Assembly (NCBI GenBank): GCA_031081675.1
Contig: JAVHLZ010000007.1
Span: 1-62,530 of the forward strand
Direction of reading: 5' to 3'
Source of the DNA: Armatimonadota bacterium
GTDB lineage: Bacteria; Sysuimicrobiota; Sysuimicrobiia; Sysuimicrobiales; Kaftiobacteriaceae
Length of the DNA stretch: 62,530 nucleotides
A program made the translations under genes and the position numbers. The notes beneath the pieces are model-generated. The model did not search any database. It saw nothing but the letters and a program-made list of their open reading frames with translations, and was not told where the DNA came from. This document shows, in pieces, positions 1-10,479 of this stretch (the stretch's first letter is position 1; each line of letters starts with the position of its first letter).

Positions 1-267
<267 letters not shown>

Positions 268-281
268 GCTGCTGCACCCGT

Positions 282-310
282 ATTATAGGAGGAGGGTATA
301 CCCTTGGCAA
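282..310 (-). promoter_or_regulatory. Sigma-70-type promoter for tRNA-Thr and tuf
   Basis: On the minus strand, TTGCCA (305-310) and TATAAT (282-287) are separated by exactly 17 bp. The -10 lies 15 bp upstream of the first tRNA-Thr base. This is a near-consensus housekeeping promoter. Confidence 0.75.
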
Positions 311-349
311 GCCTGCGCGGCTGCGCCGCGCGGCGGGAAGGAGCGGGCC

Positions 350-412
350 GTGGACTGGGTGGGATGGCTGGTGGTCCTGCTGCTGATATACTTTCTCTTC
401 GTCCGCCAGTAG
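350..412 (+). CDS. Putative 20-residue single-span membrane microprotein
   Basis: A short frame starts with GTG at 350, preceded by AAGGAG at 337-342, and ends with TAG at 410-412. The predicted peptide VDWVGWLVVLLLIYFLFVRQ is almost entirely one hydrophobic helix ending in a basic residue, which would be a minimal transmembrane protein. It lies between two divergent tRNA units. The hairpin-forming stretch GGTCCGG...CCGGACC (411-444) follows its stop. I know of no family for it. A chance frame is possible, but the ribosome binding site and the unbroken hydrophobic composition argue for translation. Confidence 0.4.
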   Translation: MDWVGWLVVLLLIYFLFVRQ

Positions 413-425
413 GTCCGGGCGGGCC

Positions 426-454
426 TTTTGCGGGCCGCCGGACCCGTCTATAAT
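426..454 (+). promoter_or_regulatory. Promoter of the tRNA Gly-Cys-Leu operon
   Basis: TTTTGC (426-431) and a perfect TATAAT (449-454) are separated by 17 bp. Transcription would start about 30 bp before tRNA-Gly. The -35 lies in the loop of the GGTCCGG/CCGGACC hairpin. Confidence 0.65.
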
Positions 455-492
455 GGAGGCGCGGCCCGGGAGTGGGCTCCCGGGACCGGCGC

Positions 493-567
493 GCGGGAGT
501 AGCTCAGAGGTAGAGCGTCTCCTTGCCAAGGAGAAGGTCGCGGGTTCAAGTCCCGTCTCCCGCTCCA
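493..567 (+). tRNA. tRNA-Gly (anticodon GCC)
   Basis: Acceptor GCGGGAG/CTCCCGC; anticodon stem TCTCC/GGAGA around loop TTGCCAA (anticodon GCC); T arm with loop TTCAAGT; CCA encoded. It is the first of three tandem tRNA genes. The Gly-Cys-Leu(UAA) order matches the glyW-cysT-leuZ operon of E. coli. Confidence 0.97.
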
Positions 568-568
568 G

Positions 569-643
569 GGCGGCGTAGCCAAGAGGCAAGGCAGAGGTCT
601 GCAAAACCTCCATTCCCCGGTTCGAATCCGGGCGCCGCCTCCA
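569..643 (+). tRNA. tRNA-Cys (anticodon GCA)
   Basis: Acceptor GGCGGCG/CGCCGCC; anticodon stem GAGGT/ACCTC around CTGCAAA (anticodon GCA); T loop TTCGAAT; CCA encoded. It begins 2 bp after tRNA-Gly, so it is processed from the same transcript. Confidence 0.97.
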
Positions 644-670
644 CACCTGACCGACGAGCCGGTCCACCGC

Positions 671-759
671 GGGCGGGTGGCGAAACCGGCAAACGCGGGG
701 GCCTTAAAAGCCTCTGGTCCGCAGGGACCCTGGGGGTTCGACTCCCTCCCCGCCCACCA
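671..759 (+). tRNA. tRNA-Leu (anticodon UAA)
   Basis: Acceptor GGGCGGG/CCCGCCC; anticodon stem GGGGC/GCCTC around CTTAAAA (anticodon TAA). A long type II variable arm and an encoded ACCA end confirm leucine identity. It is the third gene of the tRNA operon. I see no clear terminator after it. Confidence 0.96.
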
Positions 760-814
760 TCCCCGGCAGACCGGGTTCCGGACGGTCCTGGCACGCGCCG
801 CCGGAGAGGCGGGT

Positions 815-1387
815 TTACGTCCGGTTGCGGCCCTCCACGATGGCGAAGAACTCGGCCCGGGTGCGGGGGTCCTCCCGGAAGATGCCACGGGTGGCGGAGG
901 TGACCACCTTGCTGCCGGGCTTGCGGACCCCCCGGGCGGTCATGCAGAGGTGCTCGGCCTCGATCACCACCCCCGAGCCCAGCGCGTTCAGGCCGCCCTG
1001 GCAGAGGAAGTCGGCGATCTGGCTGGTCAGCCGCTCCTGGACCTGGGGGCGGCGGGCCAGGATCTCCACCAGCCGCGCCACCTTGCTGACGCCCAGGATG
1101 CGCCCCTGGGGGATGTACCCGACGTGGGCCACGCCGTGGAAGGGCAGGAAGTGGTGCTCGCACATCGAGTAGAAGGGAATGTCCCGCACGATGACCATCT
1201 CATGGTGATCCTCGTCGTCGAACCACGTGTCCAGCAGCTCCCGCGGGTCTTCGGTCAGCCCGCTGAACAACTCCTCGTACATCTCGGCGATCCGCCGGGG
1301 TGTCTCCCGCAGGCCTTCCCGGGTCGGATCCTCGCCGATGGCCACGAGGATGCCCCGCACGGCCTGCTCGATGGCTGCCCTGTCCAC
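815..1387 (-). CDS. folE: GTP cyclohydrolase I
   Basis: Converts GTP to 7,8-dihydroneopterin triphosphate, the first step of tetrahydrofolate synthesis. The 190-residue protein has the full type I T-fold. The zinc ligands are Cys76 and His79 in SMCEHHF and Cys148 in HLCMTARGV. The latter stretch is followed by the conserved K-P-G-S and the SATRG..R loop. It starts with GTG at 1387, with an AAGGAGGGG ribosome binding site overlapping the end of folP. The 3-bp gap to folP shows that the two form an operon, folP first. Length and motifs are ordinary for the family. Confidence 0.96.
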   Translation of the reverse strand: MDRAAIEQAVRGILVAIGEDPTREGLRETPRRIAEMYEELFSGLTEDPRELLDTWFDDEDHHEMVIVRDIPFYSMCEHHFLPFHGVAHVGYIPQGRILGVSKVARLVEILARRPQVQERLTSQIADFLCQGGLNALGSGVVIEAEHLCMTARGVRKPGSKVVTSATRGIFREDPRTRAEFFAIVEGRNRT

Positions 1388-1390
1388 GCC

Positions 1391-2608
1391 CTACCCCTCC
1401 TTGTCTGCCCGGCCCGAGCGGCCAGACGATCCCGCGGCCGCCGGGGCCGGGGACGCGTGGCCGCAGAAGAACTCCATCATGCGAGCCACCCGCGCCATCG
1501 CCCGCACGTCGTGGACCCGCAGCATGTTGGCGCCCTGGGCGATGGCAAACGCCACCGCCGCCGCGGTGCCCTCCAGCAGGTCGTCGGGCGGCAGGCCCAG
1601 CAGGTCGCGGATGTAGTCTTTGCGGGATGTGGCGACGAAGATCGGGTAGCCCAGGCTGCGCAGCTCCGGCAGCCGGACCATGAGCTCCAGATCCCGCGAC
1701 GGGTGCTTGCCGAAGTCGAGCCCCGGATCCACCAGGATCCGGTCCCGCGGGACGCCCGCCGCCACCAGCTCCTCGGTGCGCCGGAACAGGAAGGCCGCCA
1801 CCCAGTCCATCATGGACGGCACCTCCAGGTCCTGGTAGCGCTGGCGGGGGCGGCCGTGCAGGTGCATCACCACGATGCCCGCTTCGGCGGCGGCCACCAC
1901 GTCGGCCATCCGGGGGTCGGCGGCCCCGCTGATGTCGTTGACCAGGACCGCCCCCGCCTCCAGGGCGGCCCGCGCCACGTCGGGCTTGTAGGTGTCCACG
2001 GCCACCGGCAGGTCATAGCGGCGCACCAGTTCTTCCACCAGGGGCGCCACCCGCCGGATCTCCTCGTCCACGGGCACCGGCGGGCCTTCCTGGGCGGTCT
2101 CCCCGCCCACCTCGATCACGTCGGCCCCCTCCCGGACGATCTCCTCGGCCCGCGCCAGGGCCCGGTCCAGCCCGAAGTACCGGCCGCGGTCGTAGAAAGA
2201 ATCCGGGGTGTTGTTGAGGATGCCGGCGATGTAGACCCGGGAGCTGAAGTCCAGCCGGTGCCGGCCCGCCACCATCGCCGGCGGGGGCGCCTGGATGCGC
2301 GACAGGGTGGCACCCACCGCACGCGCCACCGGCTCGGGCACCGCAGGCAGCAGGCGCTGGTACTGCGCCAGGGTGGCGGCCAGCTCGATCTGCCGGTGCG
2401 CCTGCAGGGGCGGCGACGCCGCTGCGGGGCCGGAGGCCCACCCGCCCAGCCGGACCAGTTCGGCGGCCGTCTGGCGCAGGTCGGGCTCGGGAGCGATCAC
2501 CCGCAGGCGCTGGAAAGAGGCCTCGGGCGGGCCACCGCGCGGCGCGAGCGGCACCAGGGCCCATGCCCAGTACAGGGGGTCTGTCGCCATTGTGGCGGTT
2601 CCACGCAC
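1391..2608 (-). CDS. folP: Dihydropteroate synthase with an N-terminal extension
   Basis: Joins dihydropterin pyrophosphate to p-aminobenzoate. The catalytic TIM-barrel half (about residues 125-385) has the family motifs AGILNNTPDSFYD, GADVIEVGGET, VDTYKP, LVNDISG, DPGLDFGKH and TSRKDYI. The usual enzyme has about 280 residues. This one has 405, with about 120 extra N-terminal residues of unrecognised, mostly helical sequence and a Ser/Gly/Arg-rich tail. The start is GTG at 2608; an ATG six codons in (2590) is an alternative. It is followed directly by folE, so both folate steps are coupled. Confidence 0.93.
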   Translation of the reverse strand: MRGTATMATDPLYWAWALVPLAPRGGPPEASFQRLRVIAPEPDLRQTAAELVRLGGWASGPAAASPPLQAHRQIELAATLAQYQRLLPAVPEPVARAVGATLSRIQAPPPAMVAGRHRLDFSSRVYIAGILNNTPDSFYDRGRYFGLDRALARAEEIVREGADVIEVGGETAQEGPPVPVDEEIRRVAPLVEELVRRYDLPVAVDTYKPDVARAALEAGAVLVNDISGAADPRMADVVAAAEAGIVVMHLHGRPRQRYQDLEVPSMMDWVAAFLFRRTEELVAAGVPRDRILVDPGLDFGKHPSRDLELMVRLPELRSLGYPIFVATSRKDYIRDLLGLPPDDLLEGTAAAVAFAIAQGANMLRVHDVRAMARVARMMEFFCGHASPAPAAAGSSGRSGRADKEG

Positions 2609-2615
2609 TTTCTTT

Positions 2616-2648
2616 CAGTATACGTCCGCCAGGCCAGTATGCGTCCGC
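2616..2648 (-). promoter_or_regulatory. folP-folE promoter region with a 14-bp direct repeat
   Basis: A TATACT -10 box (minus strand, 2617-2622) lies just upstream of folP. It is part of CAGTATACGTCCGC (2616-2629), repeated with one change as CAGTATGCGTCCGC (2635-2648) at a 19-bp period. This could be a tandem operator over the promoter or two overlapping -10 elements. No good -35 is visible. Confidence 0.4.
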
Positions 2649-2729
2649 AGGCGCGCCCTCGGGCGGCAGGAGGGTGGAGACGCTGAGCCCGTCACCCGGC
2701 GACCGGCGGACCGCCCCCTGCCGCGCAGG

Positions 2730-3755
2730 TCACGGGTGCAGTCTCCGGCCGGTCAGCGCGAAGAAGACGTCTTCCAGGGAGGGCTCGACCACCTGCAGGC
2801 GGCGGATCCGCCCGGCGTGCCGGGCGACCTTCGCCGCCAGGGAGAGCGCCCGGCCGGGATCGGACAGGCGGGCCTCGATCTCCCACAGCCCGTCCGCCGC
2901 CGTCGGCCGCACGGACACCGCTGCCGCGCCGGGCAGGGTGTGCAGCGCATCGCCCACCGGCCCCTCCGCCACCAGCCGCAGGACGGGACCGCCCCCGTGC
3001 GCGCTCTTGAGGGCGGCCGGCGAGTCCAGAGCCGCCAGGCGGCCGCGGTCGAGGATTCCCACGCGGTCGGAGAGCCGGTCGGCCTCGTCCATCTGGTGGG
3101 TCGCCAGCAGCACCGTCTTGCCCTCCTGCCGGCACAGCCGGCCGATCAGGTCCCGCACCACGCGCGCGCCCGCCGGATCCAGCCCCGCCGTCGGCTCGTC
3201 CAGCAGCAGCACGGGGGGATCGTGCACCAGCGCCCGGGCCAGCGCCAGCCTCTGCCGCATTCCGGTGCTGTAGCGCTCCACCAGGTCATCGGCCCGCGGG
3301 GCCAGCCCCACCAGGTCCAGCAGAAAGGCGATCCGCTCCCGGGCCCGCGGCCGCGGGAGGCCGTGGAGGGCGGCCGCGTACTCCAGATTCTCCCGCCCGC
3401 TCAGGCGCCCGTAGACGGCCCGCGCGCCGCCCAGGACCACGCCGATGTGCCGGCGCACCTGGGCGCCGGCGGTCGCCACGTCATAGCCCCACACCCGGGC
3501 GGTGCCCGCCGTGGGCGCGAGCAGGGTCGCCAGCACCCGCAGGAGGGTGGTCTTGCCGGCTCCGTTGGGTCCCAGCAGGCTCAGCAGCTCGCCGCGGCGG
3601 ACCTGGAATGTCGCGTCCTCGACCGCGGCGATGGTCTGGGGAGCCGCCGGGCGGAGCCCCCCCGGGGGGCCGCCGTCGGTGATCCGGATGGCGAATCGTT
3701 TGGTCAGGCCCCGGACGTCGACGGCCACCTCCGGCGCCGCCGGCGCGACGCTCAC
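2730..3755 (-). CDS. ABC-2 type transporter ATP-binding protein (DrrA-like), no permease beside it
   Basis: ATPase subunit of an ABC-2 exporter of the kind that handles drugs, lipids or polysaccharide. Visible motifs are Walker A GPNGAGKT, signature YSTGMRQRLALARAL, Walker B PVLLLDEPTAGLDP and the switch histidine in LATHQMDEA. A C-terminal region of about 80 residues resembles the DUF4162-type tail of DrrA proteins. The GTG start overlaps the ogt stop by GTGA. No ABC-2 membrane subunit is encoded next to it, so its partner must be elsewhere or missing. The substrate cannot be told from sequence. Confidence 0.88.
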   Translation of the reverse strand: MSVAPAAPEVAVDVRGLTKRFAIRITDGGPPGGLRPAAPQTIAAVEDATFQVRRGELLSLLGPNGAGKTTLLRVLATLLAPTAGTARVWGYDVATAGAQVRRHIGVVLGGARAVYGRLSGRENLEYAAALHGLPRPRARERIAFLLDLVGLAPRADDLVERYSTGMRQRLALARALVHDPPVLLLDEPTAGLDPAGARVVRDLIGRLCRQEGKTVLLATHQMDEADRLSDRVGILDRGRLAALDSPAALKSAHGGGPVLRLVAEGPVGDALHTLPGAAAVSVRPTAADGLWEIEARLSDPGRALSLAAKVARHAGRIRRLQVVEPSLEDVFFALTGRRLHP

Positions 3756-4381
3756 CGCGCCCGCCCCCGGGCGGGGCGCCCGCCGAGGTCCACGCCCTCC
3801 CGGAGCAGCAGGCGGCGCTTGAGCGCCACCCCGCCCCGGAGAGAGTACCCGCCCGGCCGCCCGTCGCTGCGGATCACCCGGTGGCAGGGGATGATGAGGG
3901 GGACGGGGTTGCGGGCGCAGGCCTGTCCCACCGCCCGCGCCGCGCCGGGATAGCCCAGGGCCCGGGCGATGTCCCGATAGGTCCGCACCTCACCGCGGGG
4001 GATGGCGCGCAGCAGCTCCAGCACCCGGCGCTCGAACGGCCCCACCAGGCCCAGGTCCACGGGACCGTCGTAGCGCCCCAGGGACCGGAAGAACGCCCGC
4101 AGGCGGCGCACCAGGTCGCGGGGCGGACGCGGGTCGCGGGCCGCCGGCAGGCCGAACCGGCGGCGCAGGTGGCGGACAAAGGCGGCCTCGTCGGGTGCCA
4201 GGTCCACGGCGCACACGCCCCGCTCGGTGTAGGCGACGTACACGGTTCCGGGGAGGCCCCGCACCGAGGTGACCCGCAGCGCCGCCGGGCGCGCCGGCCG
4301 GGGCGCAGGGGCGTGGGCCAGCGCGTGGCGCACCAGCTCGTGGGCGCGGTTGTTCAGGTCCACCGCGTTGGCCACCCGCAC
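3752..4381 (-). CDS. ogt: Methylated-DNA-[protein]-cysteine S-methyltransferase
   Basis: Suicide repair protein that takes the methyl group from O6-methylguanine onto its own cysteine. The acceptor motif IPCHRVIRSDGRPGGYS is intact. The preceding winged-helix part has GEVRTYRDIARALGYPGAARAVGQA with the arginine finger. An N-terminal domain of about 95 residues is present, so this is the two-domain Ogt form (209 residues). The GTG start at 4381 is tentative, as no strong ribosome binding site is visible. It is translationally coupled to the downstream ABC ATPase and sits beside uvrC in a repair gene cluster. Confidence 0.93.
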   Translation of the reverse strand: MRVANAVDLNNRAHELVRHALAHAPAPRPARPAALRVTSVRGLPGTVYVAYTERGVCAVDLAPDEAAFVRHLRRRFGLPAARDPRPPRDLVRRLRAFFRSLGRYDGPVDLGLVGPFERRVLELLRAIPRGEVRTYRDIARALGYPGAARAVGQACARNPVPLIIPCHRVIRSDGRPGGYSLRGGVALKRRLLLREGVDLGGRPARGRAR

Positions 4382-4396
4382 GCACCCCGCCTCCCG

Positions 4397-4427
4397 GACC
4401 TCCGCCCGGGGCGGGCCGGGGGAGGTC
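4397..4427 (-). other. GC-rich hairpin between uvrC and ogt
   Basis: GACCTCC (4397-4403) pairs with GGAGGTC (4421-4427), and the interior is also self-complementary (CCCGG types). It sits 32 bp after the uvrC stop on the same strand and just before ogt. It could slow polymerase, but it has no T-run. Confidence 0.35.
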
Positions 4428-4463
4428 TCACATGGCTATTCTTCTGGCTCTGTTGTCCTCCCC

Positions 4464-6377
4464 CTATCCTGCGGGGGATGTCCCGTCCACGCGCACCGCC
4501 TCGTCCCGCACGGACACGTCGGGGTGCTCCCGGAGGAACTCGGCCACCCGGCGGGCCAGGCGGGGGCCCAGCACCTCCGCCAGCTGTTCTTCGGAGGCCT
4601 GCCGGATCTGCCGGACCGACCCGAAGCGGCGGATCAGCTCCCGCTTGCGCTTCTCGCCGATGCCGGGGATGTCGTCCAGCACCGAAAAGACGATCCGCCG
4701 CTCGCGCAGCTTCTGGTGATAGGCGTGGGCGAACCGGTGCGCCTCGTCCCGCACCCGCTGGAGCAGCTGCAGGGCCTGGGACTCCCGGGGCAGGACCAGG
4801 GGCTCGGCGGAGCCGGGAAGGAACAGGTGCTCCTCGCGCTTGGCCAGTCCGACGGCGGGCGCGGTCACGTTGTATTCGAAGAGCACCTCCAGGGCGGCGG
4901 ACAGCTGGCCGCGACCGCCGTCGATGAGGATCAGGTCCGGCATCACCGACCATCGGACGGGCACGGCCTCGTCGCGGTCCAGCTTCTCCTGCTCCTCCCG
5001 GCCCCGGGCGAACCGCCGCCGCAGCATCTCCTGCAGGGCCGCGTAGTCGTTGGGGCCGTCGGTCCACCGGATGCGGAACCTCCGGTAGGCGCTCTTGAGG
5101 GGGCGTCCGCCCTCGAACACCGCCAGCGACCCCACCGTCTCGCCCGCCTGGAAGTTGCTGACGTCGTAGGCCTCGATCCGGAAGGGCAGGGTCTCCAGAC
5201 CCAGGACCTCCTGCAGCTCCCGCAGGGCCGCCCCCTCCGCCCCGGCCACCCGCGCCCGCTCCTGGTGGAGGAACAGGGCGGCGTTCTCGGCGGCCATCTG
5301 GACCAGGCCGGCCCGCTCCCCCCGCTGGGGCACCACGATGCTCACCCGGCCGCCGCGGCGCTGGGCCAGCCACTCGGCGATGAGGTCACTGTCGGCCACC
5401 TCGTCCTGGAGCAGGATCTCCGGAGGCACCGAGGGCGCCTCCTGGTAGTACTGGGTCAGAAAAGCCCCGAGGATCTCGCCGCGGCTCAGACCGCGCACGC
5501 CCTCCAGCAGGAAGTGCTCCTGGCCCTGCAGCCGGCCGGCCCGCACGTAGAACATCTGCACGCACGCCGTGTTGCCGGCGTGGGCCACCGCCACCACGTC
5601 CCGGTCCTGCAGGTCCGCCCCCGCCGCCCGCTGCCGCTCGGCGATGGCCTCCAGGGCCTGCACCTGGTCCCGCAGCTGGGCGGCCCGCTCGAACTGGAGG
5701 GACTCGGCGGCGCGCCGCATCTCCTCCCGCAGCTCCTCCACCAGGGAGGCCTGCCGCCCCTCCAGGAACAGAACCGCCCGGCGGACCTGCTCGGCGTACT
5801 GCTCGGCGGTGGCCCCCCAGGCCACGCACGGCGCCGTGCACAGCCCCAGGTCGTAGTCCAGGCAGGGGCGGGGCAGGTCCCGGGTGATCTCGATGGCGCA
5901 GGACCGGAGCTTGAACAGCCGCCGGATGGTGCGGATGGTGCGGCGGACCAGTTTGGGCTCGTGGTACGGATACGGCCCGAAGTACTTGGCGCCGTCCCGC
6001 ACCACCTTGCGGGTCATCAGGATGCGCGGGAACGCCTCGTGGGTGATCTTCACGTACGGAAAGGCTTTGTCGTCGGCCATCCGCACGTTGTAGGGGGGCC
6101 GGTGCTGCTTGATGAGGTTGGTCTCCAGGATCAGCGCCTCCACCTCGGTGGCGCAGGCGATCACCTCGAAGTCGGCGATCTTGCCCACCAGGTGGCGGAT
6201 GCGCGGGCTGTCCGCGTGGGCGCTGTCCTGGAAATACTGGCGCACCCGGGCCCGCAGGGAGGCCGCCTTGCCCACGTAGATGACCCGTCCCTGGGCATCC
6301 CGGAACAGGTACACGCCGGGACGGGCGGGCAGGACCTTCAGCTTTTCCTCCAGGGCCGTCAGGTCGGCCGCGCTCAC
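4464..6377 (-). CDS. uvrC: UvrABC system protein C (excinuclease subunit)
   Basis: Makes both incisions around bulky DNA lesions after UvrA2B loading. In order: GIY-YIG nuclease (RPGVYLFRD...VIYVGKA, residues about 15-45); a cysteine-containing linker (CLDYDLGLCTAPC); UVR/UvrB-contact motif near 200-235; RNase H-like second nuclease with ISNFQ-type VSNFQAGETVGS and ILIDGGRGQL; C-terminal helix-hairpin-helix DDIPGIGEKRKRELI. The GTG start at 6377 was chosen because the GIY domain begins right after it and GGAAGG lies just upstream in the end of the aminotransferase gene, whose stop is 7 bp away. 637 residues, near the usual length. Confidence 0.96.
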   Translation of the reverse strand: MSAADLTALEEKLKVLPARPGVYLFRDAQGRVIYVGKAASLRARVRQYFQDSAHADSPRIRHLVGKIADFEVIACATEVEALILETNLIKQHRPPYNVRMADDKAFPYVKITHEAFPRILMTRKVVRDGAKYFGPYPYHEPKLVRRTIRTIRRLFKLRSCAIEITRDLPRPCLDYDLGLCTAPCVAWGATAEQYAEQVRRAVLFLEGRQASLVEELREEMRRAAESLQFERAAQLRDQVQALEAIAERQRAAGADLQDRDVVAVAHAGNTACVQMFYVRAGRLQGQEHFLLEGVRGLSRGEILGAFLTQYYQEAPSVPPEILLQDEVADSDLIAEWLAQRRGGRVSIVVPQRGERAGLVQMAAENAALFLHQERARVAGAEGAALRELQEVLGLETLPFRIEAYDVSNFQAGETVGSLAVFEGGRPLKSAYRRFRIRWTDGPNDYAALQEMLRRRFARGREEQEKLDRDEAVPVRWSVMPDLILIDGGRGQLSAALEVLFEYNVTAPAVGLAKREEHLFLPGSAEPLVLPRESQALQLLQRVRDEAHRFAHAYHQKLRERRIVFSVLDDIPGIGEKRKRELIRRFGSVRQIRQASEEQLAEVLGPRLARRVAEFLREHPDVSVRDEAVRVDGTSPAG

Positions 6378-6384
6378 GGCCAGA

Positions 6385-7503
6385 TCACCCTTCCACGGAG
6401 CGCAGGAACTCCCCCAGGCGCCGCAGCCCTTCCTGCAGCCGGCGCCCCTCCCCTCCGTAGCCGATGCGGATGTAGCCGTCCATCTGGAAGTGGTCGCCGG
6501 GCACCACCAGGACGTCGTGGGTCTGCCGCAGCCGGGTGGCGAGGTCCGTGGAGTTGATGGCCGGCTGGTAGCGCAGGAACGCCACCGCGCCGGCCCGGGG
6601 CGGCACCCAGCGGACCAGGCCGCCCAGGCCATCCACCCACTCCCGCAGCACGCCGAGGTTCTCGGTGAGGATCAGGCGGGTGCGGGTGGCCAGGCGGTGG
6701 TGGGCCCGGGGCCCCAGGGCGATCCGGGCCAGCTGGTCGCTGAGGGCAGAGGGGGCGATGGTGGTGTAGTCGTGGTACCCCCACAGGGTCTGCACCATCT
6801 CGGGGGAAGCCACCACCCACCCGATCCGCAGCCCCGGCAGCCCGAAGGCTTTGGACAGTCCTCCGGTGACGATGGTACGGGGGGAGCGGCCCCAGAAGGA
6901 CGGGGTCGGGTGACCATCCAGCTCGGCGCCCCGGTAGACTTCGTCGGCCACCACCCAGGCCCCCACCCGGGCGGCGGCGGCGCACACGGCGTTCATCGCC
7001 TCCGCCGACAGGACCGCGCCGGTGGGGTTGTTGGGGTTGCACACCACGATGGCCCGCGTGCGGTCGGTGACCAGGCGGGGCAGCTCCTCGGGGTCCGGCG
7101 CCCACTGCAGCGACTCCCGCAGCCACCACGGGCGCACCACCGCCCCCCACGACCGCGCCAGCAGGGGGATCTGCATGTAGGTGGGCTGCATCACCACCAC
7201 CTCGTCCCCGGGCTCCAGCAGGGCCCAGGTGACCAGGAAGTTGGCCTCGGCGCTGCCGGTGGTGACCAGGACGTGCTCGGGCCCCGCACCGTGGTACAGG
7301 CCGGCGATGGCCGCCCGCAGCTCCGGGCTGCCGTTGGTGTGCCCGTACCCGATCTGCTCCCGGGCCAGGACCTCGCGGATCCAGGAGTGGTCCACCAGAG
7401 CCGCCAGGGTCAGCGGGTGGACGCCGCTGTCGGCCAGGTTGTACTGGACCACCGGCTCCCAGGTCGACTGGTAGCGTTCCATCTCAAAACGCTCGACCTT
7501 CAT
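6385..7503 (-). CDS. PLP-dependent class I/II aminotransferase
   Basis: Fold-type I aminotransferase of 372 residues. Visible cofactor residues are CNPNNPTG (Asn157 region), Asp187 and Tyr190 in ADEVY, the Schiff-base lysine Lys218 in GGLSKAFGLPG, and Arg226 in RIGWV. The substrate cannot be assigned; the sequence resembles aspartate/capreomycidine-synthase-like enzymes. ATG start with GGAGG ten bases upstream. It lies between uvrA and uvrC, 15 bp from uvrA and 7 bp from uvrC, so it is co-transcribed with the excision-repair genes without an obvious functional reason. Confidence 0.88.
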   Translation of the reverse strand: MKVERFEMERYQSTWEPVVQYNLADSGVHPLTLAALVDHSWIREVLAREQIGYGHTNGSPELRAAIAGLYHGAGPEHVLVTTGSAEANFLVTWALLEPGDEVVVMQPTYMQIPLLARSWGAVVRPWWLRESLQWAPDPEELPRLVTDRTRAIVVCNPNNPTGAVLSAEAMNAVCAAAARVGAWVVADEVYRGAELDGHPTPSFWGRSPRTIVTGGLSKAFGLPGLRIGWVVASPEMVQTLWGYHDYTTIAPSALSDQLARIALGPRAHHRLATRTRLILTENLGVLREWVDGLGGLVRWVPPRAGAVAFLRYQPAINSTDLATRLRQTHDVLVVPGDHFQMDGYIRIGYGGEGRRLQEGLRRLGEFLRSVEG

Positions 7504-7518
7504 GGCGTCCTCCGGCGG

Positions 7519-10440
<2,922 letters not shown>

Positions 10441-10479
10441 CGGTGGATACGCTCCTCCCCGTCGGATCCGCCGCCCCCC

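Noticed and set aside
6378-6632. UvrC starting about 85 codons upstream
   Set aside because: That part is antiphase to the end of the aminotransferase gene; the GIY-YIG domain starts just after GTG 6377, which has a ribosome binding site.
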